This document shows, in pieces, positions 10,084 through 18,603 of a DNA stretch of 37,369 nucleotides. A program made the translations under genes and the position numbers. The notes under the pieces were generated by a model. It was not told the DNA's origin. It was given only the letters and a program-made list of their open reading frames with translations, and did no database searches. Positions within the stretch are counted from its first letter, which is position 1, and each line of letters starts with the position of its first letter. Origin of the DNA: Caulobacteraceae bacterium (lineage in GTDB: Bacteria; Pseudomonadota; Alphaproteobacteria; Caulobacterales; Caulobacteraceae); contig CANCJE010000012.1 in assembly GCA_947378235.1 (NCBI GenBank), positions 1 through 37,369 on the forward strand. The letters are read 5' to 3'.

Positions 10084-10653
10084 CTAAAGGGCCTGTTCGA
10101 CGCGGGTCACTTCGGGAACATAGTGCTTGAGCATGTTCTCGACCCCCGACTTTAAGGTCGCAGACGAGGATGGGCAGCCTGCGCAGGCCCCGCGCATGTG
10201 GAGCCAAACCACGCCGGTCGCGGCCTCGAAGCGATTGAACAGGATGTCGCCGCCATCTTGGGCCACGGCAGGACGAATGCGGGTGTCGAGCAGGTCCTTA
10301 ATCTCGGCGACGATCTGGGCCACGTCGCCCTCATAGACATCCGCATCATGGCCCGCCGCTTCACCGCCATCGCTGAGGATCGGGGCATTAGAGGTGAAAT
10401 GCTCCATAATCGCGGCCAGAACCGGAGCCTTGAGCTGCGGCCAGTCGAGGCTGTCGGACTTGGTCACGGTGACAAAATCAGGACCGAAAAAGACCCGTCC
10501 GACGCCGTCCAGATCAAAGATCGCTGCGGCCAAGGGCGAGGCCATAGCTTCTGAGGCGCTGCGAAACTCACGAGTGCCTTGACCCAGCACGTCGCGGCCC
10601 GGAAGGAACTTCAAGACGTCGGGATTGGGCGTGGCTTCGGTCTGGATGAACAT
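10084..10653 (-). CDS. NifU-like iron-sulfur cluster scaffold (Nfu)
   Basis: A 189-residue two-domain protein. An Nfu N-terminal domain ([19 protein letters not shown] onward, to about residue 90) is followed by a NifU C-terminal domain with the cluster-binding C157-x2-C160 ([10 protein letters not shown]). This architecture is the mitochondrial NFU1 and alphaproteobacterial type, a late-acting carrier passing [4Fe-4S] clusters to target enzymes. The ATG at 10653 follows TGAGG. Its stop lies 26 bases upstream of the nitroreductase start, so cotranscription is plausible. MiaB and HemW, both [4Fe-4S] enzymes, lie elsewhere in the window. Confidence 0.92.
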   Translation of the reverse strand: MFIQTEATPNPDVLKFLPGRDVLGQGTREFRSASEAMASPLAAAIFDLDGVGRVFFGPDFVTVTKSDSLDWPQLKAPVLAAIMEHFTSNAPILSDGGEAAGHDADVYEGDVAQIVAEIKDLLDTRIRPAVAQDGGDILFNRFEAATGVVWLHMRGACAGCPSSSATLKSGVENMLKHYVPEVTRVEQAL

Positions 10654-10729
10654 GCGGGCCTCACATCAATGGATCGAGGCTTCTAAATGGCCCTGCACGG
10701 CAACAAAGACAACCGCTCAGCCACCCTCG

Positions 10730-11203
10730 TTAGGCCAGATCGGCAATTTCCTCGCGCGTCAGGTCGCCGGGAACCACCGTCACCGGTATCTTGCGCGCGC
10801 CCCATGCCACCCCGTCCTTGGCGATGGAGGAGACCAGAGGGCCAGGACCCCGCCCGCCCGCTGCCGCTGCCAATACCAAAATCTTGATATCAGGGTCGGC
10901 CGCCACAGCCGCTCGGATGGCCGACCTGGTGTCGCCATGCTCCAAGATCAGAAATTCCGGCGAACGGCCAAGATCCTGCATGACCTGCTCCGCCGCGCGC
11001 TGGAGCACAGCTTCGGCCTCTTGGCGCAGTTGGCGCTGCATCTCATCGCGCACACCCGACCAATGCTCAAATTCCGCAGGCTCAAGCACCCGCAGCAGGG
11101 CCACCGTCCCGCCCGTGGTCTTGGCGCGGCGACAGGCATAGTGCAGTGCAGCCCCAAATTCAGGGCTGTCGTCGGCAATGACCAGAAACTTACGTGTGCT
11201 CAT
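10730..11203 (-). CDS. Universal stress protein (UspA) family protein
   Basis: A 157-residue protein with a single Usp domain. The N-terminus STRKFLVIADDSPEFGAAL has the strand and acidic residues of the fold. The C-terminal G-x(9)-G(S/T)-type nucleotide loop seems relaxed (GGRGPGPLVSSIAKDG), so ATP binding is uncertain. Its specific role is unknown; Usp proteins are usually stress-induced. It stands between the copper chaperone and nfu, with 62 bases upstream and 76 downstream, on the same strand as both. Confidence 0.82.
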   Translation of the reverse strand: MSTRKFLVIADDSPEFGAALHYACRRAKTTGGTVALLRVLEPAEFEHWSGVRDEMQRQLRQEAEAVLQRAAEQVMQDLGRSPEFLILEHGDTRSAIRAAVAADPDIKILVLAAAAGGRGPGPLVSSIAKDGVAWGARKIPVTVVPGDLTREEIADLA

Positions 11204-11265
11204 AGACTGAAGGTGCCGGTGACGCGGTCAGAGTGCAAGGACGATCACACAGAGCCGCTAAAACC

Positions 11266-11757
11266 TTAATGCTGCATATGGTCCATGCCAGGCATGCTGT
11301 CAGACATGGGCGTGGGTGCAGGCCTATCTGCCGCCATAAAGGGCGTCTTGACCGCCCCGGCCTTATCAAAGGTCAAAACCATCTCGACCCTGTCCCCGGC
11401 CTTGATCGGGGCCTTGAGGCCCATGACCATCAGATGCAGGCCGCCCGGCGCGAAGGTCACCTTGCCGCCTGCGGGAATCTCGACCGTCGGCACAGCCTTC
11501 ATTGAGGCCATAGAGCCGGTCATTTTCATCTCGTGAACCGTAACGCTGGCCGCGCAGGCACAGGATATGGACACAAGGCGATCGGCCATCTTGCCGTGAT
11601 TAAAGATCGTCAGATAGCCCGCCGTGGTCGGCGACTGCCCCATCGAGGCGCGCATATTGGGATGGATCAGTTCCAAATTCCCGGCCTTGACCTCATGGGC
11701 CTGCACAATACTCGGTGCAGCCAAGAGGGCGGCGGCGACAATAAGGGCCTTAAGCAT
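11266..11757 (-). CDS. Periplasmic copper chaperone, PCuAC family
   Basis: The 163-residue precursor has a signal peptide (residues 1-20, cut after SIVQA) and a PCuAC (DUF461) domain. The copper site fits H-x10-M-x21-H-x-M exactly: H75, M86, H108 and M110. PCuAC proteins deliver Cu(I) in the periplasm, chiefly for cytochrome oxidase assembly. Unusual features are a CxC pair (C66, C68) just before the first ligand and a Met/His-rich tail (MSDSMPGMDHMQH, 151-163) that could bind more copper. The ATG at 11757, with GGAGAGG just upstream, is preferred over a start nine codons earlier. There is no Sco or Cox gene nearby. Confidence 0.9.
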   Translation of the reverse strand: MLKALIVAAALLAAPSIVQAHEVKAGNLELIHPNMRASMGQSPTTAGYLTIFNHGKMADRLVSISCACAASVTVHEMKMTGSMASMKAVPTVEIPAGGKVTFAPGGLHLMVMGLKAPIKAGDRVEMVLTFDKAGAVKTPFMAADRPAPTPMSDSMPGMDHMQH

Positions 11758-11802
11758 CGGAACCTCTCCAACGGCAAAAATCAAAGACGGGTAAGACGCG
11801 CG

Positions 11803-12855
11803 TTAGCGCCCGGGCCAGAAGCCGACGAGACGCTTGGTCTCTTCAACCACAGGATCGGCCACGATGCGGGCGCGCTCGGCACCATCGGCCAAGATGCGAT
11901 CAATCTCAGCAGGATCGCCCATCAGACGGCGCATACGCTCACCAATCGGACCCATCACGGCGACGGCCAAATCGGCCAAAGCCGGTTTGAAACTGCCAAA
12001 GCCTTGCCCGCCATATTGCGCCAAGACCTCTGCCTTGGTGATACCCGCCAGAGCGGCATAGATGCCGACCAGATTATCCGCCTCGGCGCGGCCCTTGAGG
12101 GTCTCCAGATCCTCGGGCAAGGGCTCAGGATCGGTTCGGGCCTTGCGGATCTTTTGGGCGATCGTGTCGGCATCATCCATCAGATTGATGCGGCTATTGT
12201 CCGAGGGATCGGACTTGCTCATCTTGGCCGCCCCATCGCGCAGGCTCATGACGCGCGCGCCCGGCCCATCAATCAAGGGCTCGGTCAGGGGGAAGAAGCC
12301 CGGAGCCGCGAAATCATTATTGAACTTGGCGGCAATGTCACGGGTCAGCTCAAGATGCTGCTTCTGATCCTCGCCGACCGGCACGCGGGTGGCCTTATAG
12401 ACCAAAATATCGGCGGCCTGGAGCACAGGATAGGTATAGAGCCCGACGCTGGACCGTTCCTTGTTCTTGCCCGACTTTTCCTTGAACTGGGTCATCCGGT
12501 CCAGCCAGCCGAGCCGCGCCACACAGTTGAAGATCCACGCCAATTCGGCATGGGCCCGCACAGCGGACTGCGGGAAGATCGCCGCCTTTTTTGGATCAAC
12601 GCCCGCCGCCAGATAGGCTGCCGCGATCTCGCGGGTCTGGGCGGTCAGGAGGGCGGGGTCCTGCCAGACCGTGATGGCGTGCAGATCAACCACGCAGAAG
12701 AAGCATTCGACCTCGTCCTGCAGGCGCACGAACTTGGTCAAGGCCCCCAGATAGTTGCCCAGATGCAGCGCGCCCGAAGGCTGGACGCCCGATAGGACAC
12801 GGTCAGGGCCGCTATAGGCGGAAGGAGTGGTGGCGGGAGCAGGTGTTTCAGTCAT
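11803..12855 (-). CDS. trpS: Tryptophanyl-tRNA synthetase
   Basis: A class I synthetase charging tRNA-Trp. The HIGH-type motif is HLGN at 31-34 and KMSKS is at 211-215. The 350-residue length is usual for bacterial TrpS, with a short proline/threonine-rich N-terminal tail (residues 1-15). The ATG at 12855 is 12 bases after the murJ stop, so murJ and trpS are probably cotranscribed. The copper chaperone starts 45 bases downstream. Confidence 0.96.
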   Translation of the reverse strand: MTETPAPATTPSAYSGPDRVLSGVQPSGALHLGNYLGALTKFVRLQDEVECFFCVVDLHAITVWQDPALLTAQTREIAAAYLAAGVDPKKAAIFPQSAVRAHAELAWIFNCVARLGWLDRMTQFKEKSGKNKERSSVGLYTYPVLQAADILVYKATRVPVGEDQKQHLELTRDIAAKFNNDFAAPGFFPLTEPLIDGPGARVMSLRDGAAKMSKSDPSDNSRINLMDDADTIAQKIRKARTDPEPLPEDLETLKGRAEADNLVGIYAALAGITKAEVLAQYGGQGFGSFKPALADLAVAVMGPIGERMRRLMGDPAEIDRILADGAERARIVADPVVEETKRLVGFWPGR

Positions 12856-12867
12856 GACGAGCAGGTT

Positions 12868-14583
12868 CTAACCAAGATCAAGGGGCGGGACGGTCGCGGC
12901 CGAAGGGTCTTGCTCCACCTTAGCAGGCCGGCGCAAGGCACCCTTTACCTCGGTTAGGGTCAAGCCGCCAAAGGCAAACAGAAACAGCGGATAGAGCATC
13001 CCCGCCACGGCCACGACGGCTAACACAGCAACCTCTTTGGCCCCAAGCGCCTTGGCACCCCCAACGGTCAGGTGAATGAACTGGAATGGGGCCTCAACAA
13101 GGCTGCGCCAATGGGTGGCGGCGGCCATGACTAGGCCCGCAGCCAGACTGGCCAGAACGATCCGGATGATCCGGCTCCAAGCCGCCGCGCTGGGCCTATA
13201 GGTGCCGCGCCGCGCCAAAGCCCCCATCATCAGGGCCACATTCAGCCAAGCCGCTGCACTGGTCGCCGCCGCAATGCCTTGCACCCCGACAAGCCGGAAC
13301 AGGGCGATACCGAGCACCACATTCACGCTCACGGAGGCGAGGGCGAAGGTCATCGGACCCTTGGTATCTTGCCGCGCAAAAAAGGCGGGGGACAGGATGC
13401 GGGTCAAGACGAAGGCCGGTACGCCCCAGCCATATTGCAACAGGGTCTTAGCCGTCTCGACTGAGTCATAGGTCGTAAAGAGACCGCGCGTGAACAGGCC
13501 ATCAATCAAAAAATAGGGCATGGCAATTAAGGCCGCAGCGGCGGGCAGACAGAAGGCCAGCGCCAAGGCTATAGCCTCATCCATAGCGCCCTGCGCGTCC
13601 TTGGTATCGCCCGAATGGACCGCGCGTGACAGGCGCGGCAACAGGGCAACCCCAATGGCGACGCCGACCAAACCCAGCGGCAGCTGATAGAGCCGATCGG
13701 CAACATTGAGCCAGTTACGAGCGCCATTGACGCTGGAGACCAGATTGCCAGATATGAAAATATTGATCTGGGTGGCGCTGGCGGCGATGGCACCGGGCAC
13801 CGCCAAGGCCAGGAGCTTCTTGATCTCAGGCGTCAGGCGCGGCAATCGCCAATGGACCTTGGCCCCAGACCTATGAACGCCCCAGGTCAGCAGCATGGCT
13901 TGGGCCACGCCCGAGACGACGACGCCATAGACCGCCCAACGCGCCGCCGCATGGGCCTCATGCTGGGGAAGGACAAAGATCAGCATCATCAGATTCAGCA
14001 GGGTCGGTGCCGCCGCCGAAAGTCCAAACCGGCCTCTGGCGTTCAACACGCCTGACAGGTGCGCGGTGATGGCCATACAGGGCAGGTACGGCATGGCCAA
14101 CTGGGTCAGTACCACCGAAAGTTTGAACTTTTCCGGATCGGAGACATAGCCGGGATTCATGATCATCATCAGCCAAGGCATCGCCAACTGGGCCGCAATG
14201 GTCAAGATGATGGTCGCCGCCGCCAACGAGGCCATGGCATCGGCAGCCAGTTGATCGGCGATCTCTTCGCCATCCTCACTCAGGGATTTGGAATAGGCCG
14301 GCACAAAGGCGGCAGCAAAGGCCCCCTCCGCAAAGATCCGGCGAAAGAGGTTTGGGAAGGCCAGCGCCGTGGCATAGGCGTCGCCTGCAATCGTAGCACT
14401 GGCCCCAATACGGGCCGTGACAACCAGATCGCGCGCCAGACCCATAAAGCGGCTGACGAGGGTTAGGCTCGAATAGATCATGGACGAGCGCATCAGGCTG
14501 CCACCCGATTTGGCGGCGGAGGCCTCGGGCTCTGACGTCACAGGCGCAAGGGCCGGGGTCTGATTTGTCACGGGTTCAGTCAC
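12868..14583 (-). CDS. murJ: Lipid II flippase MurJ
   Basis: A 571-residue polytopic membrane protein of the MOP/MviN family that moves lipid II across the inner membrane for peptidoglycan synthesis. The conserved N-terminal block SLTLVSRFMGLARDLV and RRIFAEGAFAAAFVPAY are diagnostic, and about 14 hydrophobic segments follow. The open frame begins with a GTG at 14583 and has a roughly 30-residue polar tail before the first family block. Translation could instead begin at the Met at residue 31 (14493). It lies 64 bases downstream of glnD. A murJ-glnD neighbourhood is common in alphaproteobacteria. Confidence 0.93.
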   Translation of the reverse strand: MTEPVTNQTPALAPVTSEPEASAAKSGGSLMRSSMIYSSLTLVSRFMGLARDLVVTARIGASATIAGDAYATALAFPNLFRRIFAEGAFAAAFVPAYSKSLSEDGEEIADQLAADAMASLAAATIILTIAAQLAMPWLMMIMNPGYVSDPEKFKLSVVLTQLAMPYLPCMAITAHLSGVLNARGRFGLSAAAPTLLNLMMLIFVLPQHEAHAAARWAVYGVVVSGVAQAMLLTWGVHRSGAKVHWRLPRLTPEIKKLLALAVPGAIAASATQINIFISGNLVSSVNGARNWLNVADRLYQLPLGLVGVAIGVALLPRLSRAVHSGDTKDAQGAMDEAIALALAFCLPAAAALIAMPYFLIDGLFTRGLFTTYDSVETAKTLLQYGWGVPAFVLTRILSPAFFARQDTKGPMTFALASVSVNVVLGIALFRLVGVQGIAAATSAAAWLNVALMMGALARRGTYRPSAAAWSRIIRIVLASLAAGLVMAAATHWRSLVEAPFQFIHLTVGGAKALGAKEVAVLAVVAVAGMLYPLFLFAFGGLTLTEVKGALRRPAKVEQDPSAATVPPLDLG

Positions 14584-14647
14584 AAACCGGCCCTACGCCG
14601 GGTGACTCGCGGGGTCAAGTCTCGGGGCTGGAATTGACCGGTCACGG

Positions 14648-17476
14648 CTAGCGCCCAACGCTGGCGCGGGCGCGCTGAAGGCGGGGCTTGGCCTTGCCCG
14701 AAGGCGCTGCCTCTTCCTCATCAAGGACCTTGAGCAACTGGGTCTTGATCGTGCCAATACGGCGCGGATCGGTCAGACCCTGTCCATCGCTATCATGAAC
14801 ATAGAAAGCATCGACAGCCCGCTCGCCATAGGCGTCAATATGGGCCGATTGGATGGACAGCCCGCCATCCGACAGGGTTCGCGCTAAATCGGCCAGCAGG
14901 CCCGGCCGGTCTCGGCCCGAGGCCTCAATCACGGTTGCCTCTTCGGAGGTGTCATTATCCATCACCACTGAGGGCGAGATCGAGAAGGCGGCGGCACGGC
15001 CCAGTTCGATGGCCGCGCGGCCCTCGAGGGTGATGGGCTCGCCGCGGGCAGCCGATTCCAGCGCCGCGATCATCCGGTCCAGAGCCCTTGGATTGTCCCC
15101 GCCAAAGGGCGCGCCACTGACATCCTGCACAAAGAACACGTCCAAGGCCTGCCCCGCGCGAGACGTATAGACCCGCGCGCCGACGACATTGGCCCCCATG
15201 GCGGACATGACCTGAGCCAGATCAGCAAATAGGCCGCGTCGGTCGCTGGCTGCGACGGTGATTTCGGCGGCGTTACGATCTCGGACCATCCGCGCATTCG
15301 CCGCCGCCCCGCCCATTTCCGCAGCCCTTAGGCCTAGTCGGGCGTGGTTGGCATGTTCGTCGAGCGAGAAGCCCATGAAATAGGCGTCCTCCATCATTGA
15401 CACCCAGGGTGCGATGGAAGGATCAATCCCAACCAGCTGTTCGCGGATCGCTTCAGCGGCAGCATGTTGTTGGCGCAAGACCGATGCAGTCGGGTCAGAG
15501 CCGCGCCCGCCTCGGAAGACCGCCTCGGTGGCGCTGAACAGCTCACGCATCAGCTGGCCCTTCCAGCCGTTCCAGACACCCGGACCCACCGCGCGGATAT
15601 CGGCCACGGTGAGGACCAGCAACAGGCGCATCCGCTCTGGATTTTCCATGATCCGGGCAAAGGCCGTAACGGTGCGAGGATCGGCAACATCGCGCTTTTG
15701 GGCATAGTCGCTCATGACCAGATGGTGCTCGACCAGCCAAGCGATTAGCTCGATCCGCTCGCGCTCAAGTCCCAGCCGCTCACAGGCCGAGCGGGCCGCC
15801 CGTGCCCCGGCCTTTTCTTGTCCCCCCTCGCCGCCCTTGCCCGTATCGTGCAGCAACATGGCGAGGAACAGGACCTCGCGGTCCTCGATCAGCGGCCAGA
15901 TGCTCGTGGCCAAGGGATGGTCCTCGCCCATCTTGCCCGTGGCAATATCCGCAATCACCCCCACCGCCCGCAGCGTATGCTCATCCACCGTATAGGAATG
16001 GTACATGTTGAACTGCATCTGGGCGACGACGCGGCCAAATTCGGGAATATAGCGGCCCAAGACCCCGGCCTCATTCATCAGGGTCAAGGTGCGGTAGGTC
16101 CGCTTGCTGCGCGCTAAGATATTGAGGAAGACCTTGGCCGCGATGGGGTCGCGCCTCATCTTTGAGGTGATCAGGTGCAGGGCGCGTGTCACTGCCGTGA
16201 AGGCGTCAGGATGCAGATCGAGATTGCGCTGATCGGCCAACTCAAACAGGCGCAGCAGATTGACCGGGTCCGTTTCAAAGGTGGCGATGCCATCGACGCT
16301 GAGGCGGCCACCATCCTCGTGGAACCCTTCGACCTCAAGGGCCTTGCGGGTAGATTTGCGGGAGCCGCCGAGGAAGCGAGACAGACCCTGCGGGCGGCGC
16401 TTGGCCTCTTCAGCTTCAAGTTGGGCGCAGAAGGTGCGGGTCAGGGCCCCGACCTCTTTGGCGATCAGGAAATAGCGGCGCATGAACCGCTCAACCGCTG
16501 GCGCATCACCGCGATCGCCATAGCCCATTCGCCGCGCGATCTCGGGCTGCAGGTCAAAGGTCAGGCGCTCTTCAGCCCGACCGGTGGCAAAGTGCAGATG
16601 GGCGCGGACGGCCCAGAGGAAATCGAATGCCCGAATAAAGGCCCGAACCTCCCGCTTTTCAAAGAAATCGAGCTGAACCACCCCGTCGACATTTTCGGCC
16701 GGATGCAGATATTGCGCGATCCAAAAGAGGGTGTGCAGGTCCCGCAGCGCGCCCTTGCCCTCCTTGACATTGGGCTCGACCAGATAGCGCGAGGCCCCGG
16801 CCCGGATATGGCGATCATCGCGCTCCTTAAGCTTGGCCGCGACAAATTCCGAGCCCGTGCCCTTGACCACCTCATTGCGAAACCGGCTGCGCAGCTCCTC
16901 GACCAAGCGCTCGTCGCCGGTCAGGCGGCGGCCCTCCAAGAGGGATGTGCGGATGGTAAAGTCTTCGCGCGAGAGCTTGATACATTCGTCGATGGTGCGC
17001 GAGGCATGGCCGACCTTAAAGCCCAGATCCCACAGGGCATAGAGCATATATTCGATAACGCTCTCGGCGTAGGCGGTCTGTTTGTAGGGCCTCAAGAACA
17101 GCAGATCGAGGTCCGAAAAAGGAGCCAGCGCACCTCGGCCATAGCCGCCGACCGCCAGCAGGGCCAGACGTTCGCCCTCCGTGGGATTGCGGGCGCGAAA
17201 AACGTGGACGGTCGTGAAGTCAAACAGGGCCCCGACCACCTCATCGGTAACGCCCGACAGGAGACGCGCGGTCTCGATCCCGCCCGCGCCGCTTTCCAGC
17301 CGTTCCTTGGCGATCATCCGCCCGCGAAACAGGGCCGACTTTAAGAGCTCGATCGCCCGGCGGCGCTGCTCGGCCTCATTGCCGATCGCGTCCAAGGCCG
17401 CAGCGGACAGCTGGGCGCGCAGCCTTAAGCCATCGACGACATATTCCAGACGGGTTGGACGAAGCCGTGGGGGCAT
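14648..17476 (-). CDS. glnD: Bifunctional uridylyltransferase/uridylyl-removing enzyme GlnD
   Basis: GlnD senses glutamine and modifies the PII proteins, controlling nitrogen assimilation. From an ATG at 17476 the product is 942 residues. It has a nucleotidyltransferase domain (VGGYGRG near 109-115 and SDLDLL at 121-126), a linker, an HD phosphohydrolase domain with HDTGKGG, and two C-terminal ACT domains in the last about 220 residues. Length is normal for alphaproteobacteria. A TTG at 17488 would add four residues. PII (glnB) and glutamine synthetase are not in the window. The upstream spacer to the first flagellin is 100 bases. Confidence 0.95.
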   Translation of the reverse strand: MPPRLRPTRLEYVVDGLRLRAQLSAAALDAIGNEAEQRRRAIELLKSALFRGRMIAKERLESGAGGIETARLLSGVTDEVVGALFDFTTVHVFRARNPTEGERLALLAVGGYGRGALAPFSDLDLLFLRPYKQTAYAESVIEYMLYALWDLGFKVGHASRTIDECIKLSREDFTIRTSLLEGRRLTGDERLVEELRSRFRNEVVKGTGSEFVAAKLKERDDRHIRAGASRYLVEPNVKEGKGALRDLHTLFWIAQYLHPAENVDGVVQLDFFEKREVRAFIRAFDFLWAVRAHLHFATGRAEERLTFDLQPEIARRMGYGDRGDAPAVERFMRRYFLIAKEVGALTRTFCAQLEAEEAKRRPQGLSRFLGGSRKSTRKALEVEGFHEDGGRLSVDGIATFETDPVNLLRLFELADQRNLDLHPDAFTAVTRALHLITSKMRRDPIAAKVFLNILARSKRTYRTLTLMNEAGVLGRYIPEFGRVVAQMQFNMYHSYTVDEHTLRAVGVIADIATGKMGEDHPLATSIWPLIEDREVLFLAMLLHDTGKGGEGGQEKAGARAARSACERLGLERERIELIAWLVEHHLVMSDYAQKRDVADPRTVTAFARIMENPERMRLLLVLTVADIRAVGPGVWNGWKGQLMRELFSATEAVFRGGRGSDPTASVLRQQHAAAEAIREQLVGIDPSIAPWVSMMEDAYFMGFSLDEHANHARLGLRAAEMGGAAANARMVRDRNAAEITVAASDRRGLFADLAQVMSAMGANVVGARVYTSRAGQALDVFFVQDVSGAPFGGDNPRALDRMIAALESAARGEPITLEGRAAIELGRAAAFSISPSVVMDNDTSEEATVIEASGRDRPGLLADLARTLSDGGLSIQSAHIDAYGERAVDAFYVHDSDGQGLTDPRRIGTIKTQLLKVLDEEEAAPSGKAKPRLQRARASVGR

Positions 17477-17547
17477 GGGGGCACTCAAACTCAGGCGATG
17501 GCTTTGCCTAACTTAAGCGCCCCAAGGCCCATTGCCCACTGACTTAT

Positions 17548-17573
17548 AAAAAAGATTAGGGAGGACCGGTCCT
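17548..17573 (-). terminator. Weak terminator candidate after the first flagellin
   Basis: Just past the stop of the first flagellin, the minus strand has the 12-base palindrome AGGACCGGTCCT (17562-17573). Eight bases later comes a run of six Ts (17548-17553). The possible stem is short and the gap to the T run is long, so this is only a weak candidate. Confidence 0.3.
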
Positions 17574-17576
17574 GGA

Positions 17577-18413
17577 TCACGGGCCTTTAAATAGACCCAG
17601 CAGCATGGCGCTTGACTGGTTGGCGATGGACGCCGCCTGAACGCCCAACTGCTGACGTGTTTGCAACGACTGCAAGACGGCGCTTTCACGGCCAAGATTG
17701 GCATCGACCAGGTTCGATACCCCGGCATCCAGCCTGTCCTTAAGCTTGGCCATAAAGCCGTTGTGCAGTTCCAAGGCCTTGGACTGTGCGCCCATCGTGC
17801 CTAGGCGCTGGTTCACACTATTGATCGAGGTGGTGACGCGAGACAGATAGGTGTTGGCCTCGGCCGCCGTGGTAAAGCTTGCGCCCACACTGACCGTGAC
17901 ATTGGCGCTGCCCAGCGAAAGGTTTTGGGCGGCAACGGTCAGGTAGCCTGTGCCCGCTGGGGTGGCGAGGGCCGAAAGGCTGGTTCCGCCGGCCTTGATC
18001 ATATTGATGCCATTATAATCGGCAGTGTCGACGGTGCGCTTTAGCGTGTCTCTGAGGGCCTTGAACTGATCATTCAATGCCGACCTCGATGCCGTATCAA
18101 GACCGGTATCCGATGCGGCAAGAGCGGCCTCCTTCATTCGGGCCAAGAGATCGGAAATGGCCGACCCCGCATTGAGCGCCACATCCGCTGCGGATTGAGC
18201 GCGGTCGAGCGAACCCGTCACCGCATTGATCGACAGCGACCCCGCGCGCAGATTTTGGGCCATGGCCCAGATCGCGCCATTGTCGCGGCTCGAATTGATC
18301 GCACGGCCCGTGCTGATCCGATCTTGCGTCTGACGCAGGAGGTTGGTCGTTTCGGTCAGGTTCTGCAACGCGACAAACGAACCATAGTTCGTATTGATGC
18401 TATTCATGGACAT
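17577..18413 (-). CDS. Flagellin, first gene of a three-gene array (nearest glnD)
   Basis: A 278-residue flagellin. The N-terminal D0/D1 helices (NSINTNYGSFVALQNL, RISTGRAINSSRDNGAIWAM, LDRAQSAADVAL) and the C-terminal D0/D1 block (LVDANLGRESAVLQSLQTRQ, ANQSSAMLLGLF) are complete. The central D2/D3 region is almost absent, as in Caulobacter flagellins of similar size. It ends with two residues (GP) more than its array neighbours. No clear Shine-Dalgarno sequence precedes the ATG at 18413 or the next in-frame ATG two codons on. A sigma-54-like element lies 37-52 bases upstream. It probably builds the filament, perhaps as a minor or hook-proximal subunit (inference). Confidence 0.93.
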   Translation of the reverse strand: MSMNSINTNYGSFVALQNLTETTNLLRQTQDRISTGRAINSSRDNGAIWAMAQNLRAGSLSINAVTGSLDRAQSAADVALNAGSAISDLLARMKEAALAASDTGLDTASRSALNDQFKALRDTLKRTVDTADYNGINMIKAGGTSLSALATPAGTGYLTVAAQNLSLGSANVTVSVGASFTTAAEANTYLSRVTTSINSVNQRLGTMGAQSKALELHNGFMAKLKDRLDAGVSNLVDANLGRESAVLQSLQTRQQLGVQAASIANQSSAMLLGLFKGP

Positions 18414-18449
18414 GACAAGGCTACATTTGAGAGTGATAACTATAAAAAT

Positions 18450-18465
18450 TGCATAAAAGTTCCCA
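18450..18465 (-). promoter_or_regulatory. Sigma-54-like promoter for the first flagellin
   Basis: The minus strand reads TGGGAACTTTTATGCA: a GG, ten bases, then GC, with T before the GG and T before the GC as in the consensus TGGCACG-N4-TTGCA. The GC doublet lies 38 bases before the ATG, giving a leader of about 25 bases. Several Caulobacter flagellin genes are sigma-54 dependent, so the position makes sense. It differs from consensus at some -24 positions. Confidence 0.5.
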
Positions 18466-18565
18466 TTTCGCGCTCATAGATTAATATTTATTTGAAAATA
18501 TACGAGTCATGATTCTTAGTTATACGAACAATATAGGTTAATATTGTTCTTGAGCGATTTTTTGG

Positions 18566-18597
18566 AAAAAAATGGGGGGCGGAAAGGCCGCCCCCCG
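18566..18597 (-). terminator. Strong intrinsic terminator after the second flagellin
   Basis: On the minus strand a perfect 9-bp stem (GGGGGGCGG pairing with CCGCCCCCC, arms 18588-18596 and 18574-18582) has a five-base loop and is followed after one A by seven Ts (18566-18572). It starts seven bases past the flagellin stop codon. This is a textbook rho-independent terminator and shows that the second flagellin is transcribed separately from the first. Confidence 0.9.
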
Positions 18598-18603
18598 TAG
18601 TTT

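Noticed and set aside
11533-12795. 420-codon open frame antisense to trpS and the copper chaperone gene
   Set aside because: It spans two real genes on the other strand and looks like a codon-bias shadow.
16175-17344. 389-codon open frame antisense to glnD
   Set aside because: Shadow of glnD; no domain or start signal.
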